DNA from: Larkinella bovis
GTDB lineage: Bacteria; Bacteroidota; Bacteroidia; Cytophagales; Spirosomataceae
Assembly (NCBI RefSeq): GCF_042655385.1
Contig: NZ_JBHSMA010000004.1
Span: 310,001-374,000 of the forward strand
Direction: 5' to 3'
Length of the DNA: 64,000 nt
Both the position numbers and the translations under genes were made by a program. The notes below the pieces were generated by a model, which saw only the letters and a program-made list of their open reading frames with translations, searched no databases and had not been told where the DNA came from. Positions 53,682-62,375 of the stretch are shown here, in pieces; within the stretch, counting starts at the first letter, position 1, and every line of letters begins with the position of its first letter.

Positions 53682-54857
53682 TTACCAATCTGGATTAATC
53701 CCAAAAGTATACTTAGGCATATTGTTAGCCCCAAGGGTAACCTTATGGCCTAATAGCAAACCGATATCCGTTGCGATTTTTATTGCTCTTTCAACAACTT
53801 TCTGTGTGTATGAGAAGGTGCGGGTTGGGTCTCTCATGTAGTTCTCTGCCACCTTCCAGAAAAGGTTTTCTGCATAGATTTCTGGATTATACCCGAATTT
53901 TGTGACACCTGATGCTGCGTTAGCCTTAGCGTGAGCCAGGTAGCGGATCAGCCTGAATGTTGACTCCGGTATCTTATGCGATCCACCGTTCGCCATTACG
54001 ATACGGCTTAATAGGTCTTCGGGCAGGGAGATGTATTTCGATTCGATCTGATCTCTAAAAACAGGGTTTAGGCGTATAATTACTTCAGTTGTCTGATTGA
54101 TAATAACACCTTCGGAGCTAAGCTTGGTATTTTTGTGGTTGTAAACATTCAGTAGTGGCTCGAAGCCCTCTATCTCGCTGATATTTCTTGTGTTATCAGT
54201 GTTGCGTTGTTCTCTTTTATATCTGATAAGGGCCCTTTTTTCTGGATTATTTGCCAGTTCGAGGAGCATATCTAGAACAATCCGCATATCCCTGCCACCA
54301 ATGTTTGAATTAGGTCGGTACTCTTTAGCAATCTCGTAAAGGGTTAGAACTAGCGTTGCGGTCTTCCTGGGCTCTCCTTGTAAGTCAGGATCTTTGCTGA
54401 ACCTTAAATCTTTGCCAGTGTTGTTTTCTGGGACTACCGCATTAGGGTCCGCATTCCCGGTATAATAGTCATCAGATAATTTATCGAGATTCTGACTCTT
54501 TTGGTGCAGCAGTTTAGAAAGGCAGATCAATAGCTTTTCTTCGCCGGGGGTGAGCTTGATGCCATCCCCCCTTTCATTAATCCAGTCAGTAGAAACCCCT
54601 TTTGTGGCAGCAATTTGCCTTTGTGTAAGCGGTTTTAGTTCACTAAAGAGCGATGTCTGGTTAGACAAGGCCTGCGCTTTTTTGGCCGCCCTGGGCCGAT
54701 TATCTTTAAGCGCCTGTTCGGCTAGGGTTGCTGCCATTTTGAAGTTGCCGGTTTTTACTCGACCCTGCGGCTTAGCCGAAGGCAACATGAATTCGCTCTT
54801 TTCAGGTACTATTGGCTGAGCCTTGACCTTGCGATTAGTCCGATCCTGCTTACTCAT
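53682..54857 (-). CDS. plasmid replication initiator (winged-helix Rep)
   Basis: 391 residues. The N-terminal 130 residues are basic and linker-like. The rest contains two winged-helix-type domains, with NIGGRDMRIVLDMLLELAN, KLSSEGVIINQTTEVIIRLN and ESTFRLIRYLAHAKA, like Rep_3 initiators. The gene reads away from the primase-helicase and ends 16 bp before the iterons, which it should bind. No transposase-like motif. Confident from context and arrangement. Confidence 0.75.
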   Translation of the reverse strand: MSKQDRTNRKVKAQPIVPEKSEFMLPSAKPQGRVKTGNFKMAATLAEQALKDNRPRAAKKAQALSNQTSLFSELKPLTQRQIAATKGVSTDWINERGDGIKLTPGEEKLLICLSKLLHQKSQNLDKLSDDYYTGNADPNAVVPENNTGKDLRFSKDPDLQGEPRKTATLVLTLYEIAKEYRPNSNIGGRDMRIVLDMLLELANNPEKRALIRYKREQRNTDNTRNISEIEGFEPLLNVYNHKNTKLSSEGVIINQTTEVIIRLNPVFRDQIESKYISLPEDLLSRIVMANGGSHKIPESTFRLIRYLAHAKANAASGVTKFGYNPEIYAENLFWKVAENYMRDPTRTFSYTQKVVERAIKIATDIGLLLGHKVTLGANNMPKYTFGINPDW

Positions 54858-54861
54858 TCTG

Positions 54862-55659
54862 CTACACTTTATCGGAGGTTAAACTTAAACTCTGGGCATA
54901 ATCTTCGTAGTACTCTCTGTCATACTCAATGCTATTTGCGTCGGGATAAATAGCAAACCGATCGTTTCGCGCCACCGCATCAGGTGTTCGACGTCCGTAT
55001 TTCGGCAAAAAGGACTGTTCAGCACTGAATTCTTCAGCGACCTCGTTAAGGCGATCTACGTAGGCTTTTGGCTGATAGCCGGTTTTGCTCATAAATTCAC
55101 CAATCGCCCTCATAATTGCCTTTCCTGTACGAATTAGCCGTTCTGCATGAACTCGCCATTGTGCTATAACAGGCTCCAGGGTATTATTCGGGGTGTCGGT
55201 CAGGAATTGAATTTTCTGATCGCTCACCTTAAGCTCGGCAAAATGATATTGTTCTTCCTGAAGGATATAATCAAGCATTTTCTTCTTTTTGCCCTCCTCC
55301 AGCTCCGACACCATCACATTAAAAAAGTCCTGAGTTTGTTGATAGGATTCCCACAGCATTGCATATCCGGTTATGTAGGCCATATCTTCCCGAAGTGCAT
55401 ACCGAAATTGCTCGAGCGAAGTCAAGGCCAATAATAGCTGCCGATCCCACTCTATGTACTGATTGAAGATGTTCTTCTCTCTTTTGGTCGATATGGAGGC
55501 ATCGATAGCGGCCAGCTCCTCCTCTGTTAATAAGGGCACCTGCGCCGTTTGAATTGAAGCATGATGCTCAAAAAAGGGCATTATTCGATCCTTGATTGAT
55601 TGCTTTGGCTTCGGCCTGGGCAAGACCACAGATTCGCCACTTTTTTTCTTTGTTGTCAT
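54862..55659 (-). CDS. hypothetical protein in the replication operon
   Basis: 265 residues from ATG at 55659; a GTG 4 codons upstream is possible. Helical, acidic, with a coiled-coil-like stretch (FFNVMVSELEEGKKKKMLDYILQ). It starts 17 bp after the primase-helicase stop and ends 4 bp before the Rep start. Unknown family. Its place suggests a replication accessory such as a helicase loader. Confidence 0.6.
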   Translation of the reverse strand: MTTKKKSGESVVLPRPKPKQSIKDRIMPFFEHHASIQTAQVPLLTEEELAAIDASISTKREKNIFNQYIEWDRQLLLALTSLEQFRYALREDMAYITGYAMLWESYQQTQDFFNVMVSELEEGKKKKMLDYILQEEQYHFAELKVSDQKIQFLTDTPNNTLEPVIAQWRVHAERLIRTGKAIMRAIGEFMSKTGYQPKAYVDRLNEVAEEFSAEQSFLPKYGRRTPDAVARNDRFAIYPDANSIEYDREYYEDYAQSLSLTSDKV

Positions 55660-55676
55660 TCTAGAAGACACTTGTT

Positions 55677-58226
55677 TTAAAATCCATAATCATCATCTAC
55701 CTTCTCACTAGTGCCCATGGTTAAAATATGTCCATTGACATGCGGGGTTGATTGATCGTGAAAAGCCCTGTTTTTTATAACACCAGTATTGCCATCAAAC
55801 AGAAGGAGCTCACCTTTTCCAACCCCCGTAGTGCGACCGCCCCGAAATTTAGTGACTTCTACATACAGATCACCATACTGAGCCAGCGCTGCCACATCCT
55901 CCAGCTCCTTCTCGGTACCCAGTGCTTTCTTGTGTAGATTCCAGAATCCAACAATGCAGTTGGCGATCTTTTCGATATCAGAGGCATCGGCGATCAGGGT
56001 ATTATGCATCCGGAAAGGGTTCGTTACCTGCCGGTTGTATTGAGCACAGATAATAACGGGGAGCCCTGTATCAATGGCAGCATTTTTAAGATCCAGACAA
56101 ACCTGTTTCAACTCCTCGGCGCGTGGGCCATTTTTAAACTTCTCTTTTCGTAGGAGCTGCATGTAGTCGATAAAGATCCCGCCGGCGTTCCCGTGCTTGG
56201 CCAGGTAGCGGATCGAATCAGCCAGTGCTCCGGATTCAAACTCAGTATACCGAATAGCCAGGCGCCCAGTATTGATATAGTCTTTGAAAAAGTGATCCTT
56301 ATATTGAAGGAACAGATCCCGGCTCTCCCGTTCGATGTATTTTAGTTTGTCCTCGCCCTCTTCCCGGTAGTATGACCGGATGCTCTCCCGGTTATTGTTG
56401 CTGATTTTTTTTCCAATAAAGGTGCTAAGGGTGGTGATTGTCACACTGTCGGCATCCTCCTCATAGCTAAACAAATAAAAAGACTTCGCAGGGTCCGCCT
56501 TAGCGACTTTGAGTAGACTATTGATCAGAAAGGTCGTCTTACCGTGATTCGTGGGAGCACAAATCAGACTGACCGCTCCGGCCGGAAACTGGAGCTCCTC
56601 CCCATCGATGATATAGCCGGTCTTTAAATTGTTGGGCTTTACTTTCAGCCTGGCTCCAAATTCACTTTCTGCCGTCGGGATGACCAGCTCAGAAAATTCA
56701 ACCTGCAAATTCTTGGCTCTGATCTCCTGAACACCTTTAGCCAGTGCCTCAATCGTGCCCTGTACATCTCCAGTGGCCTGCTTATTTTTGATGCGCCCTA
56801 ATAAATCTGTTATCGCCTGGGTTTGCTCCAGTTGCAGTTTATTAAAATGCAACTGGTCGGTTTTTTCCTTTAGTGCCTCATGGCTAATGCCCAAATCCTG
56901 GAGCCCCGGCTCTTTCTCAACTACCTTTAAAAACAGATCTCTTTCGATGGGATCTGTCACCAGGCGAGAAAGCTCGGCAATTTCCTCCAGCATCGAATCA
57001 ATTTCTTTCGGAGTCAGGTCCCGGCCTCCATTCGCTTCCTGTATGTCACCATATTTAGCCACGATCAGGTAAAAGCGGTAAACATATCCCGGGGTAGCCT
57101 GATCGATGATCTGTTGAAGGCGCTGGGGGCCACTCGACCGTAGCACATCGTCCGGGTCGTTACCCTCAGGAAGAATAGCAACGAATGGTTTTACATCCGG
57201 ATATTTTAGCAGCAGGTCCAAGGCTTTTAGGGTTCCCGTACGTCCAGCCGAGTCGTTATCCAGCATCAGCGTGATTCGTTTGGCTTTCCCCTGGATGGCG
57301 ATTTCAATCTGAGCCTGAGAGAGAAGGGACCCGCCGATGGCCGCTACATTTTCAATTCCAACCGCCGAACAATGTAAAGCGTCGAGGACACCTTCGACGA
57401 TAACCAGATCTTTGTTCTGACGGATCGGCTTGAGATTAAATAAAATATTGTTTCTGTCTAGACCTTGGGAATACATGTATTTAGGCTCTTCGCCCGTGGT
57501 GGAGCGAAAGACCATGCCGCGGGCTCGGCCAACCGAATCCCGGTAGGGGAAGGAAAGAAAGTGTGTACGGCCCAGCGTCTTGTTATTGGCGAACAGATTC
57601 AGGATTTCACTTTCCGTATATCCCCTTTCACGTAAAAAAGCTTCGATGCTTTCTTTCGGCGGTACCAACCCAGCTTCCATTTTGGGATGGTCTTTATCCG
57701 AGTAGCTCTTGGCTCTGCGTAAAAAGTATTCCGTATTATAACCGCGCTTATCGACTAGATAGGTTATGATGAGCTGCGCCCGGGTTGACTTGTTGTGCGG
57801 ATTTCCTGAATTATGAAGGCAATCAATGAAGAATTCGTTCAGATCTTCCCATAGCTGAACCTTTCGACGAAATGCAGCCTGGCGCTGCGCGTCCTCCTCG
57901 TTGAGAGCCGGGCCGTTCAGAGAAACGCCGGCCAGCTGCGCCATCAGCCGGAAAGCTTCTCCATCGCTGAGACTGTCACGGTCTCGTAGGTAATCCCAAA
58001 TGGATTTACTGCCCTTGGTAAAATCACAAAGGCGGTTAGGGATGTCAGCCAAGACGGCGACCTTTCCATCTTTACCTTCCGACCCGTCTATTTTGACTCC
58101 AGTCGTAGACTGCCATCCTTTGTTAAATCGAACAAAGCCAAACTCCGGCAATGCTCTGTCCATGACCTCAAACAGGGCAGGGTAAATCTCCTGCTCGGCT
58201 ATTTCCGTTGCTGATCGGTTGCTCAT
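55677..58226 (-). CDS. primase-helicase (TOPRIM plus DnaB-like ATPase)
   Basis: 849 residues. An N-terminal domain without the usual zinc cysteines (one remnant at LCDFTKGSKSIWDYL) leads to a TOPRIM domain, with Glu278 in VIVEGVLDAL and Asp323/Asp325 in LMLDNDSAG. The linker (about 400-500) is helical. The RecA-like helicase has Walker A APTNHGKTT (557-565), Walker B IFIDYMQLL and AQYNRQVTNPF. This is the layout of phage T7 gp4-like replication proteins. It primes and unwinds at the origin. Confidence 0.9.
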   Translation of the reverse strand: MSNRSATEIAEQEIYPALFEVMDRALPEFGFVRFNKGWQSTTGVKIDGSEGKDGKVAVLADIPNRLCDFTKGSKSIWDYLRDRDSLSDGEAFRLMAQLAGVSLNGPALNEEDAQRQAAFRRKVQLWEDLNEFFIDCLHNSGNPHNKSTRAQLIITYLVDKRGYNTEYFLRRAKSYSDKDHPKMEAGLVPPKESIEAFLRERGYTESEILNLFANNKTLGRTHFLSFPYRDSVGRARGMVFRSTTGEEPKYMYSQGLDRNNILFNLKPIRQNKDLVIVEGVLDALHCSAVGIENVAAIGGSLLSQAQIEIAIQGKAKRITLMLDNDSAGRTGTLKALDLLLKYPDVKPFVAILPEGNDPDDVLRSSGPQRLQQIIDQATPGYVYRFYLIVAKYGDIQEANGGRDLTPKEIDSMLEEIAELSRLVTDPIERDLFLKVVEKEPGLQDLGISHEALKEKTDQLHFNKLQLEQTQAITDLLGRIKNKQATGDVQGTIEALAKGVQEIRAKNLQVEFSELVIPTAESEFGARLKVKPNNLKTGYIIDGEELQFPAGAVSLICAPTNHGKTTFLINSLLKVAKADPAKSFYLFSYEEDADSVTITTLSTFIGKKISNNNRESIRSYYREEGEDKLKYIERESRDLFLQYKDHFFKDYINTGRLAIRYTEFESGALADSIRYLAKHGNAGGIFIDYMQLLRKEKFKNGPRAEELKQVCLDLKNAAIDTGLPVIICAQYNRQVTNPFRMHNTLIADASDIEKIANCIVGFWNLHKKALGTEKELEDVAALAQYGDLYVEVTKFRGGRTTGVGKGELLLFDGNTGVIKNRAFHDQSTPHVNGHILTMGTSEKVDDDYGF

Positions 58227-58329
58227 GAGTTGAAAAAGTAAAATGTCCGCTAAGAAATCTGAAAATTTGCGCTAAATGAGTTAGTAAAAATTCGCAACTT
58301 ATTGAAAATCAGCGCTTTTGCTAATGTTT

Positions 58330-58509
58330 TTAGCTCGATTTACCATTTCGTCGCCTATAATTTCTTACAGAATCGGACATTAAATCGCGTAGGGCGTTAG
58401 AGACGTTCATTCCCCGCTCGGCACACATGGCGGAAAAGTCTTCTTTAAGTTTAACAGAAAGCTTTATTAACAAGGTGGTTTGGTCGCTATCGGACTTAAT
58501 CTTATCCAT
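58330..58509 (-). CDS. small RHH regulator (59 residues)
   Basis: ATG at 58507-58509. The text TTLLIKLSVKLKEDFSAMCAERGMNVSNAL shows the strand and two helices of a CopG/Arc-like fold. It precedes the primase-helicase in the same direction. Inverted repeats at 58528-58541 and 58585-58639 lie in front, where it may bind. It may regulate replication or copy number. Confidence 0.6.
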   Translation of the reverse strand: MDKIKSDSDQTTLLIKLSVKLKEDFSAMCAERGMNVSNALRDLMSDSVRNYRRRNGKSS

Positions 58510-58527
58510 CTGATTTTCTTCGTTTTA

Positions 58528-58541
58528 TTACCGGCCGGTAA
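58528..58541. promoter_or_regulatory. palindrome TTACCGGCCGGTAA, candidate operator
   Basis: A perfect 14-bp palindrome 19 bp upstream of the RHH gene ATG, placed where a repressor would overlap the ribosome-binding region or promoter. Confidence 0.5.
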
Positions 58542-58584
58542 GGTAGAGACAATCTTTCTAAATTAAAAGAAAAACACCAAAAAA

Positions 58585-58639
58585 AGTATATACAATGTAT
58601 ATACTAGCACCTAAAAAAGCGTATATACTTTTTATATAC
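58585..58639. repeat. pair of TATATA-type inverted repeats, candidate operators
   Basis: AGTATATAC/GTATATACT with a 3-bp spacer (58585-58605) and GTATATA/TATATAC with a 5-bp spacer (58621-58639) lie in the divergent region between the RHH gene and the second recombinase. Such AT-rich inverted repeats suit RHH or HTH repressors. Confidence 0.55.
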
Positions 58640-58644
58640 ACCTC

Positions 58645-58664
58645 TATTACAAGGCTTAAACGCT
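58645..58664. repeat. exact copy of the left arm of the 5082 palindrome
   Basis: TATTACAAGGCTTAAACG at 58645-58662 is identical to 5082-5099 (18 of 18). The dinucleotide CT and a degenerate right half (CCTTTATGTCC) follow. So it is a half-conserved version of that palindrome, next to the second serine recombinase gene. Confidence 0.7.
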
Positions 58665-58735
58665 CCTTTATGTCCTGATGCCTCTCCCCTTCTGATTTTA
58701 TGTTGTTGGAGGTAAAATCTTGTAAGAATATGTCA

Positions 58736-58771
58736 ATGGCATTTTACAAACGTCCGTTTGTAAAATGCCAT
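58736..58771. repeat. perfect palindrome with 2-bp centre before the second serine recombinase
   Basis: 17-base arms (58736-58752 and 58755-58771) are exact complements around TC. The centre ACAAACG-TC-CGTTTGT resembles the AAACG-NN-CGTTT core of the 5082 palindrome. Its right arm holds the TTTG of the recombinase promoter (58757-58760). Best read as crossover site and autoregulatory operator. Confidence 0.65.
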
Positions 58772-58778
58772 AAAGCCC

Positions 58779-58786
58779 TATCTTTG
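58779..58786 (+). promoter_or_regulatory. TAnnTTTG -7 box of the second serine recombinase, with matching -33 TTTG
   Basis: TATCTTTG lies 48 bp before the ATG, and TTTG at 58757-58760 is 18 bp upstream, the usual Bacteroidota spacing. The -33 lies inside the palindrome 58736-58771. Confidence 0.7.
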
Positions 58787-58833
58787 CCCATCAGGTCGGA
58801 AAAACACCGGCTGTTGACGGATAGATTTTATCG

Positions 58834-59493
58834 ATGAAGTACGTTTGCTATTACCGCGTCTCGACCAAAGCTCAGGGCCGCTCGGGCCTGGGGCTCGGCG
58901 ATCAGCAAACCATTGTGGGCCGCTACCTGCGGAACACCGATGAGATCATTGCCGAGCTGACCGAAGTGGAATCGGGCAAAAAGAGCGACCGGCCCAAACT
59001 CGTCGAAGCCATCCGCATCTGTCAGCAGCAGGGCGCCAAACTGTTAATTGCCAAGCTCGACCGGCTCAGCCGCAACGTGGCCTTTGTCATGACGCTGCGG
59101 GATTCGGGCGTCGACTTTGTCGCCTGCGATCTGCCCGACGCCAACACGCTGACGGTGGGTATGATGGTGACCTTTGCCCAGTATGAAGCTGAGCGTACAT
59201 CCGAGCGTACCCGAGCTGCGTTGTCCCAAAAAAAAGCCCAGGGCTTTAAACTAGGTAAGCCCGAAAACCTGACATTACAAGCCATTCAGAAGGGTGAAGC
59301 AGTCCGGGTAACGAATGCGCGAACCAATAAAGCCAATATACAGGCTACGGAGCTAGCCGCACTCTACCGCAGTAAAGGAATGACCTATGGCCAGATAGCA
59401 GATAAGCTCAACCAAACCCATTATCAGACCCGGAGAAACAAGCAGTTTGACGGAAAAGCCGTTTATCGGCTGCTTCAACGGATAGCGACTTAA
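58834..59493 (+). CDS. serine recombinase (resolvase/invertase family), second copy
   Basis: 219 residues. The nucleophile is Ser10 in CYYRVSTKAQG. AKLDRLSRN, RDSGVDFVACDLPDANTLTVG and a helix-turn-helix end (YGQIADKLNQTHYQTRRNKQ) complete it. It resembles the 6085 protein along the whole length. Its promoter overlaps the palindrome, so it probably controls its own expression. Its role may be plasmid multimer resolution. Confidence 0.9.
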   Translation: MKYVCYYRVSTKAQGRSGLGLGDQQTIVGRYLRNTDEIIAELTEVESGKKSDRPKLVEAIRICQQQGAKLLIAKLDRLSRNVAFVMTLRDSGVDFVACDLPDANTLTVGMMVTFAQYEAERTSERTRAALSQKKAQGFKLGKPENLTLQAIQKGEAVRVTNARTNKANIQATELAALYRSKGMTYGQIADKLNQTHYQTRRNKQFDGKAVYRLLQRIAT

Positions 59494-59560
59494 ACCTTTA
59501 CGACCGATCAAGAACCGGTTACCTTGAAAAATAGTTTTATTGGCGTTATATTAGACTGGT

Positions 59561-59797
59561 ATGAAGCTGGTGTATCGATTGAAGGCTGGGGAATTGGACA
59601 AATGGGGTGAGGAAATTCGATCCAAGCTTGCCCCGGACGACTCGTTGACGATTACTATATCCATTGGTAAAGAATCAAATGTGGCTGAAATTCCTGTACA
59701 GGCCGGTTCAATTGATGCAGCAGCCGAGATAATGCAAATGATCAATTTAGGAGTTTGGCTACAAGCAATAAACCATGACACATATCATCACCATTGA
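59561..59797 (+). CDS. small hypothetical protein before the VapBC-like pair
   Basis: 78 residues, acidic (LTITISIGKESNVAEIPV; GSIDAAAEIMQMINLGVW), ending in a short His run. It overlaps the antitoxin-like gene by 23 bp. Unknown family. It may be a third member of the toxin-antitoxin operon. Confidence 0.5.
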   Translation: MKLVYRLKAGELDKWGEEIRSKLAPDDSLTITISIGKESNVAEIPVQAGSIDAAAEIMQMINLGVWLQAINHDTYHHH

Positions 59798-59996
59798 AAC
59801 CAAAAATGCTTCTCATTTTGAGCAGATTAAAAAGCTGGCTCAACAGTTAGGTGTATCTGCCATCGAAAAGCACGAAGAGGAAAAGCCCATCAACCAGGCG
59901 GCTCAGCAATTCTTGGACCTACAGAAAAAGTATCCCCCTCGAAAGGTATCTAAAGACATCAATATCAATGCCATTATTGACGAAGTAAACCGATAG
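59775..59996 (+). CDS. putative antitoxin of the PIN toxin
   Basis: 73 residues. A short beta start (THIITIETKNAS), a helical middle and a C-terminal tail (PRKVSKDININAIIDEVNR) that would wrap a PIN partner, as in VapB-like antitoxins without a known DNA-binding domain. It ends 6 bp before the PIN gene. Family by context only. Confidence 0.6.
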   Translation: MTHIITIETKNASHFEQIKKLAQQLGVSAIEKHEEEKPINQAAQQFLDLQKKYPPRKVSKDININAIIDEVNR

Positions 59997-60002
59997 CAAG
60001 TA

Positions 60003-60410
60003 GTGAAGTATTTTGATACCGATGTCATTATCAATGCTGTCGTCGAGCAAGATATAGTAAAACACCAGGAAGCTAAAGAATTAGTTTTCAACGCGCTGAA
60101 TGATAATACATTTATCATTTCTACCTTGGTGATCCAAGAAACAGGTTATGCATTAGCTCGGATTGGTTTACCGGTTGAGGAAATTGAAAGAAACTTGGCT
60201 TTTTTCAGTTCGCTCAATGTCTGTTTGGTTGAACATGCTGCTTTGAATAGAGGGATTGAGCTAGCTAGTCTTGTTGGTTTTAAAAATATGAATGATTGTA
60301 TCCATACAGCCGTTGCCGAAAGCATTAATTGCGAGCAGCTTTTTACCTACAACCAGTCAGATTTCAAGCGTATACAAAAGAATACCAGTTTAACTATTAG
60401 CATTCTTTAA
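60003..60410 (+). CDS. PIN-domain toxin (VapC-like)
   Basis: 135 residues, GTG start. Acidic residues fit the PIN active site: Asp5/Asp7 (FDTDVIINAV), Glu46 (LVIQETGYAL), Asp98 (NMNDCIHTAVAE) and Asp120 (YNQSDF). It is an Mg-dependent RNase in a toxin-antitoxin pair. It is the last gene of the three-gene operon. Confidence 0.8.
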   Translation: MKYFDTDVIINAVVEQDIVKHQEAKELVFNALNDNTFIISTLVIQETGYALARIGLPVEEIERNLAFFSSLNVCLVEHAALNRGIELASLVGFKNMNDCIHTAVAESINCEQLFTYNQSDFKRIQKNTSLTISIL

Positions 60411-60611
60411 AAATTGAATCAGGTTGAACAAGCCTTTAAGGATGTTAAATAGACTTCTTTGGACTTATATCGTTTCGATATCCTGCGTTGTGAAAACGTT
60501 AGAATGCTAAAATCAAGATGCAATAGATTTCACCGCGTCATGCCAACCTCACTTTTCGATTTGCAGTATCTTTGAACTACTGCCTCATCACCACGCTAAT
60601 CCGATTATGCT

Positions 60612-61535
60612 ATGGGAGTCGCTGACGAAATCTGGCAAGCCTTCATTACTGCTCATCCCGAAGTCGCTCAAGGCCGATTAACACTCGAGCAGGTCAACCA
60701 AAAAATGGCCGCTTTTATGCAGGCCCGCAACCAGCAGCCGCTTCCGGATTTCGAAGGCCTCTCCCCTCAGCAGATGCATTCGTTACTGGGCGACCCTTGG
60801 GGAAATAACTCACCCCTGTGTTTCCCGCCTGAGATGAATGATTCACTGCTGGATCGGATTCCTTTTTTTATCTTGATGGAAGTTCTCTATCAGCACCTAC
60901 TGGTGCAGCCCATCAAACTGACCCCCAAGGGCAACCTGCCCCTGGCGCTGTGTCGAGAGCTCTATGAACGCAAGCTCCTCGTACAGGAGGATATCGAAGA
61001 AGGCATTACCAAAAAGATCTCGGAAGACAATGTGGCCTTTCTGCAGGCGCTGAAAGTCTGCCTGATGCTGAGCCCCTACGTGAAAAAACGACAAAATGCA
61101 CTCACGTTGACCAAAGCGGGCGGGCAGGCTTTGGCCAAACAGCGAAGCGTGCTCTTTAAGCAGATGCTCCAGGACTATACCCACCGTTTTAACTGGGCGT
61201 ATCTGGATCAGGCCCAAACTCCGGCGGGGCAGTTCGGCTGGGCCTATTCGCTGTACCTGGTCCACCGCTACGGCAGCCAGTGGCAAAGCACGGATTTTTA
61301 TGCCACTAAAGTCTTAAAGGCCTTCCCCCACTTGCGAGAACCGATTCCCTCGGCTCGCCTGGCGGGTTCCTGGTTGGAATTTGAGCGGGTGTACCGCTGG
61401 CGCTTTGTCGAGCAGTTTGCCCAGTGGTTTGGGCTGGTCGAACTCCAACAGCAGTCCCGGCGGGTTTATAATCCCGATCCGCTGCTGATGAGAAAGACCC
61501 CGCTCCTGGATGACCTCTTGCGCTTTACTTTGTAA
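60612..61535 (+). CDS. hypothetical protein
   Basis: 307 residues, soluble. It has a Gln/Glu-rich start with FEGLSPQQMHSLLGDPWG (a motif I have seen in unknown Bacteroidota proteins, role unknown), then helices ending LLDDLLRFTL. Its GC content is higher than its surroundings. It stands alone, with a 200-bp gap in front. Confidence 0.55.
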   Translation: MGVADEIWQAFITAHPEVAQGRLTLEQVNQKMAAFMQARNQQPLPDFEGLSPQQMHSLLGDPWGNNSPLCFPPEMNDSLLDRIPFFILMEVLYQHLLVQPIKLTPKGNLPLALCRELYERKLLVQEDIEEGITKKISEDNVAFLQALKVCLMLSPYVKKRQNALTLTKAGGQALAKQRSVLFKQMLQDYTHRFNWAYLDQAQTPAGQFGWAYSLYLVHRYGSQWQSTDFYATKVLKAFPHLREPIPSARLAGSWLEFERVYRWRFVEQFAQWFGLVELQQQSRRVYNPDPLLMRKTPLLDDLLRFTL

Positions 61536-62054
61536 ACCAGAATGCCTGCGAAAGGGCTTCCATCTTCCCCTAATTGATAAAATCTTGGAAATGGGAAGGA
61601 AGATCCCAACCAGCTAAAAACGGATCATTCAAATGAAAGATGATCCTGGTACGGGCTTCTCAGGAAGGTTACAAACGGGGAACGTCCTTTTATCATTTGC
61701 AGTAACAAACACCTCTACTTTGGTAAGGTCCACCGACATAAACCGATCGATTAAGTGACTGTTGTGAGCACAGCTGCTCTTGGGCCTGCACGGTGAAACT
61801 AATGCACATTAACTGCCGAACATTACGCTGAAATGGGGCGGCCAGGAAGCGGCCACCGAATAACCATTGGGGGCAATCTGCAAACCAAGCTATGGCATGC
61901 CAACGTTTACAGGTGAACAAGGGGAAAAACAAAATGCCTTTATTCTGCAAGCGTTCTGGAAAGGAGGGTATATCTTTCACCGTATCCGCAAACTAAACAT
62001 TTTTGGATTTCCGGACTTAGTATACTAAACGGCGCTTCTGTACATACCCTGGTC
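61536..62054. other. intergenic region without a supported gene
   Basis: 520 bp. A stem GGATCAT/ATGATCC (61622-61646) is present. The longer readings on the minus strand (61693-61980) lack coding character. Nothing further is seen. Confidence 0.55.
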
Positions 62055-62375
62055 ATGATCCCTGAACAACAACCAACCGGCCGGGCCCTTCAAGCCAACC
62101 GCCACCTGCGAGAACGGAATGCACAGCTGGTCCTTGAAACCAAGACCCGGTATCTGGTAGCGAGTAAGCACCTAGGAGAACAAAGTGGCCTATCACTGGC
62201 CGGGGCAGGTTTAGAACCACAAGCGGCATTGAAGCTCCGGCAACCCCAAGAAGTTGAGGAGTTGAAACAGCAGAACCGCCAGAATCGGCTGGCCCTGCAA
62301 CAACGTCACCTGCAGGAACAGGCTGATTGTACCCCGCCAACCGCCGGTAGGGGGCGAGCGAGCCAGCAACAATAG
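62055..62375 (+). CDS. doubtful small protein
   Basis: 106 residues with a Gln/Leu/Arg-rich, helical pattern (LRERNAQLVLETKTRYLV; QEVEELKQQNRQNRLALQQ). An equally long frame is open on the other strand, so coding is not certain. No family. Listed for its coiled-coil appearance. Confidence 0.3.
   Translation: MIPEQQPTGRALQANRHLRERNAQLVLETKTRYLVASKHLGEQSGLSLAGAGLEPQAALKLRQPQEVEELKQQNRQNRLALQQRHLQEQADCTPPTAGRGRASQQQ

Noticed and set aside
61693..61980. 95-residue minus-strand reading frame
   Set aside because: Starts with GTG, high Cys and aromatic content, and no recognisable domain. Not supported.
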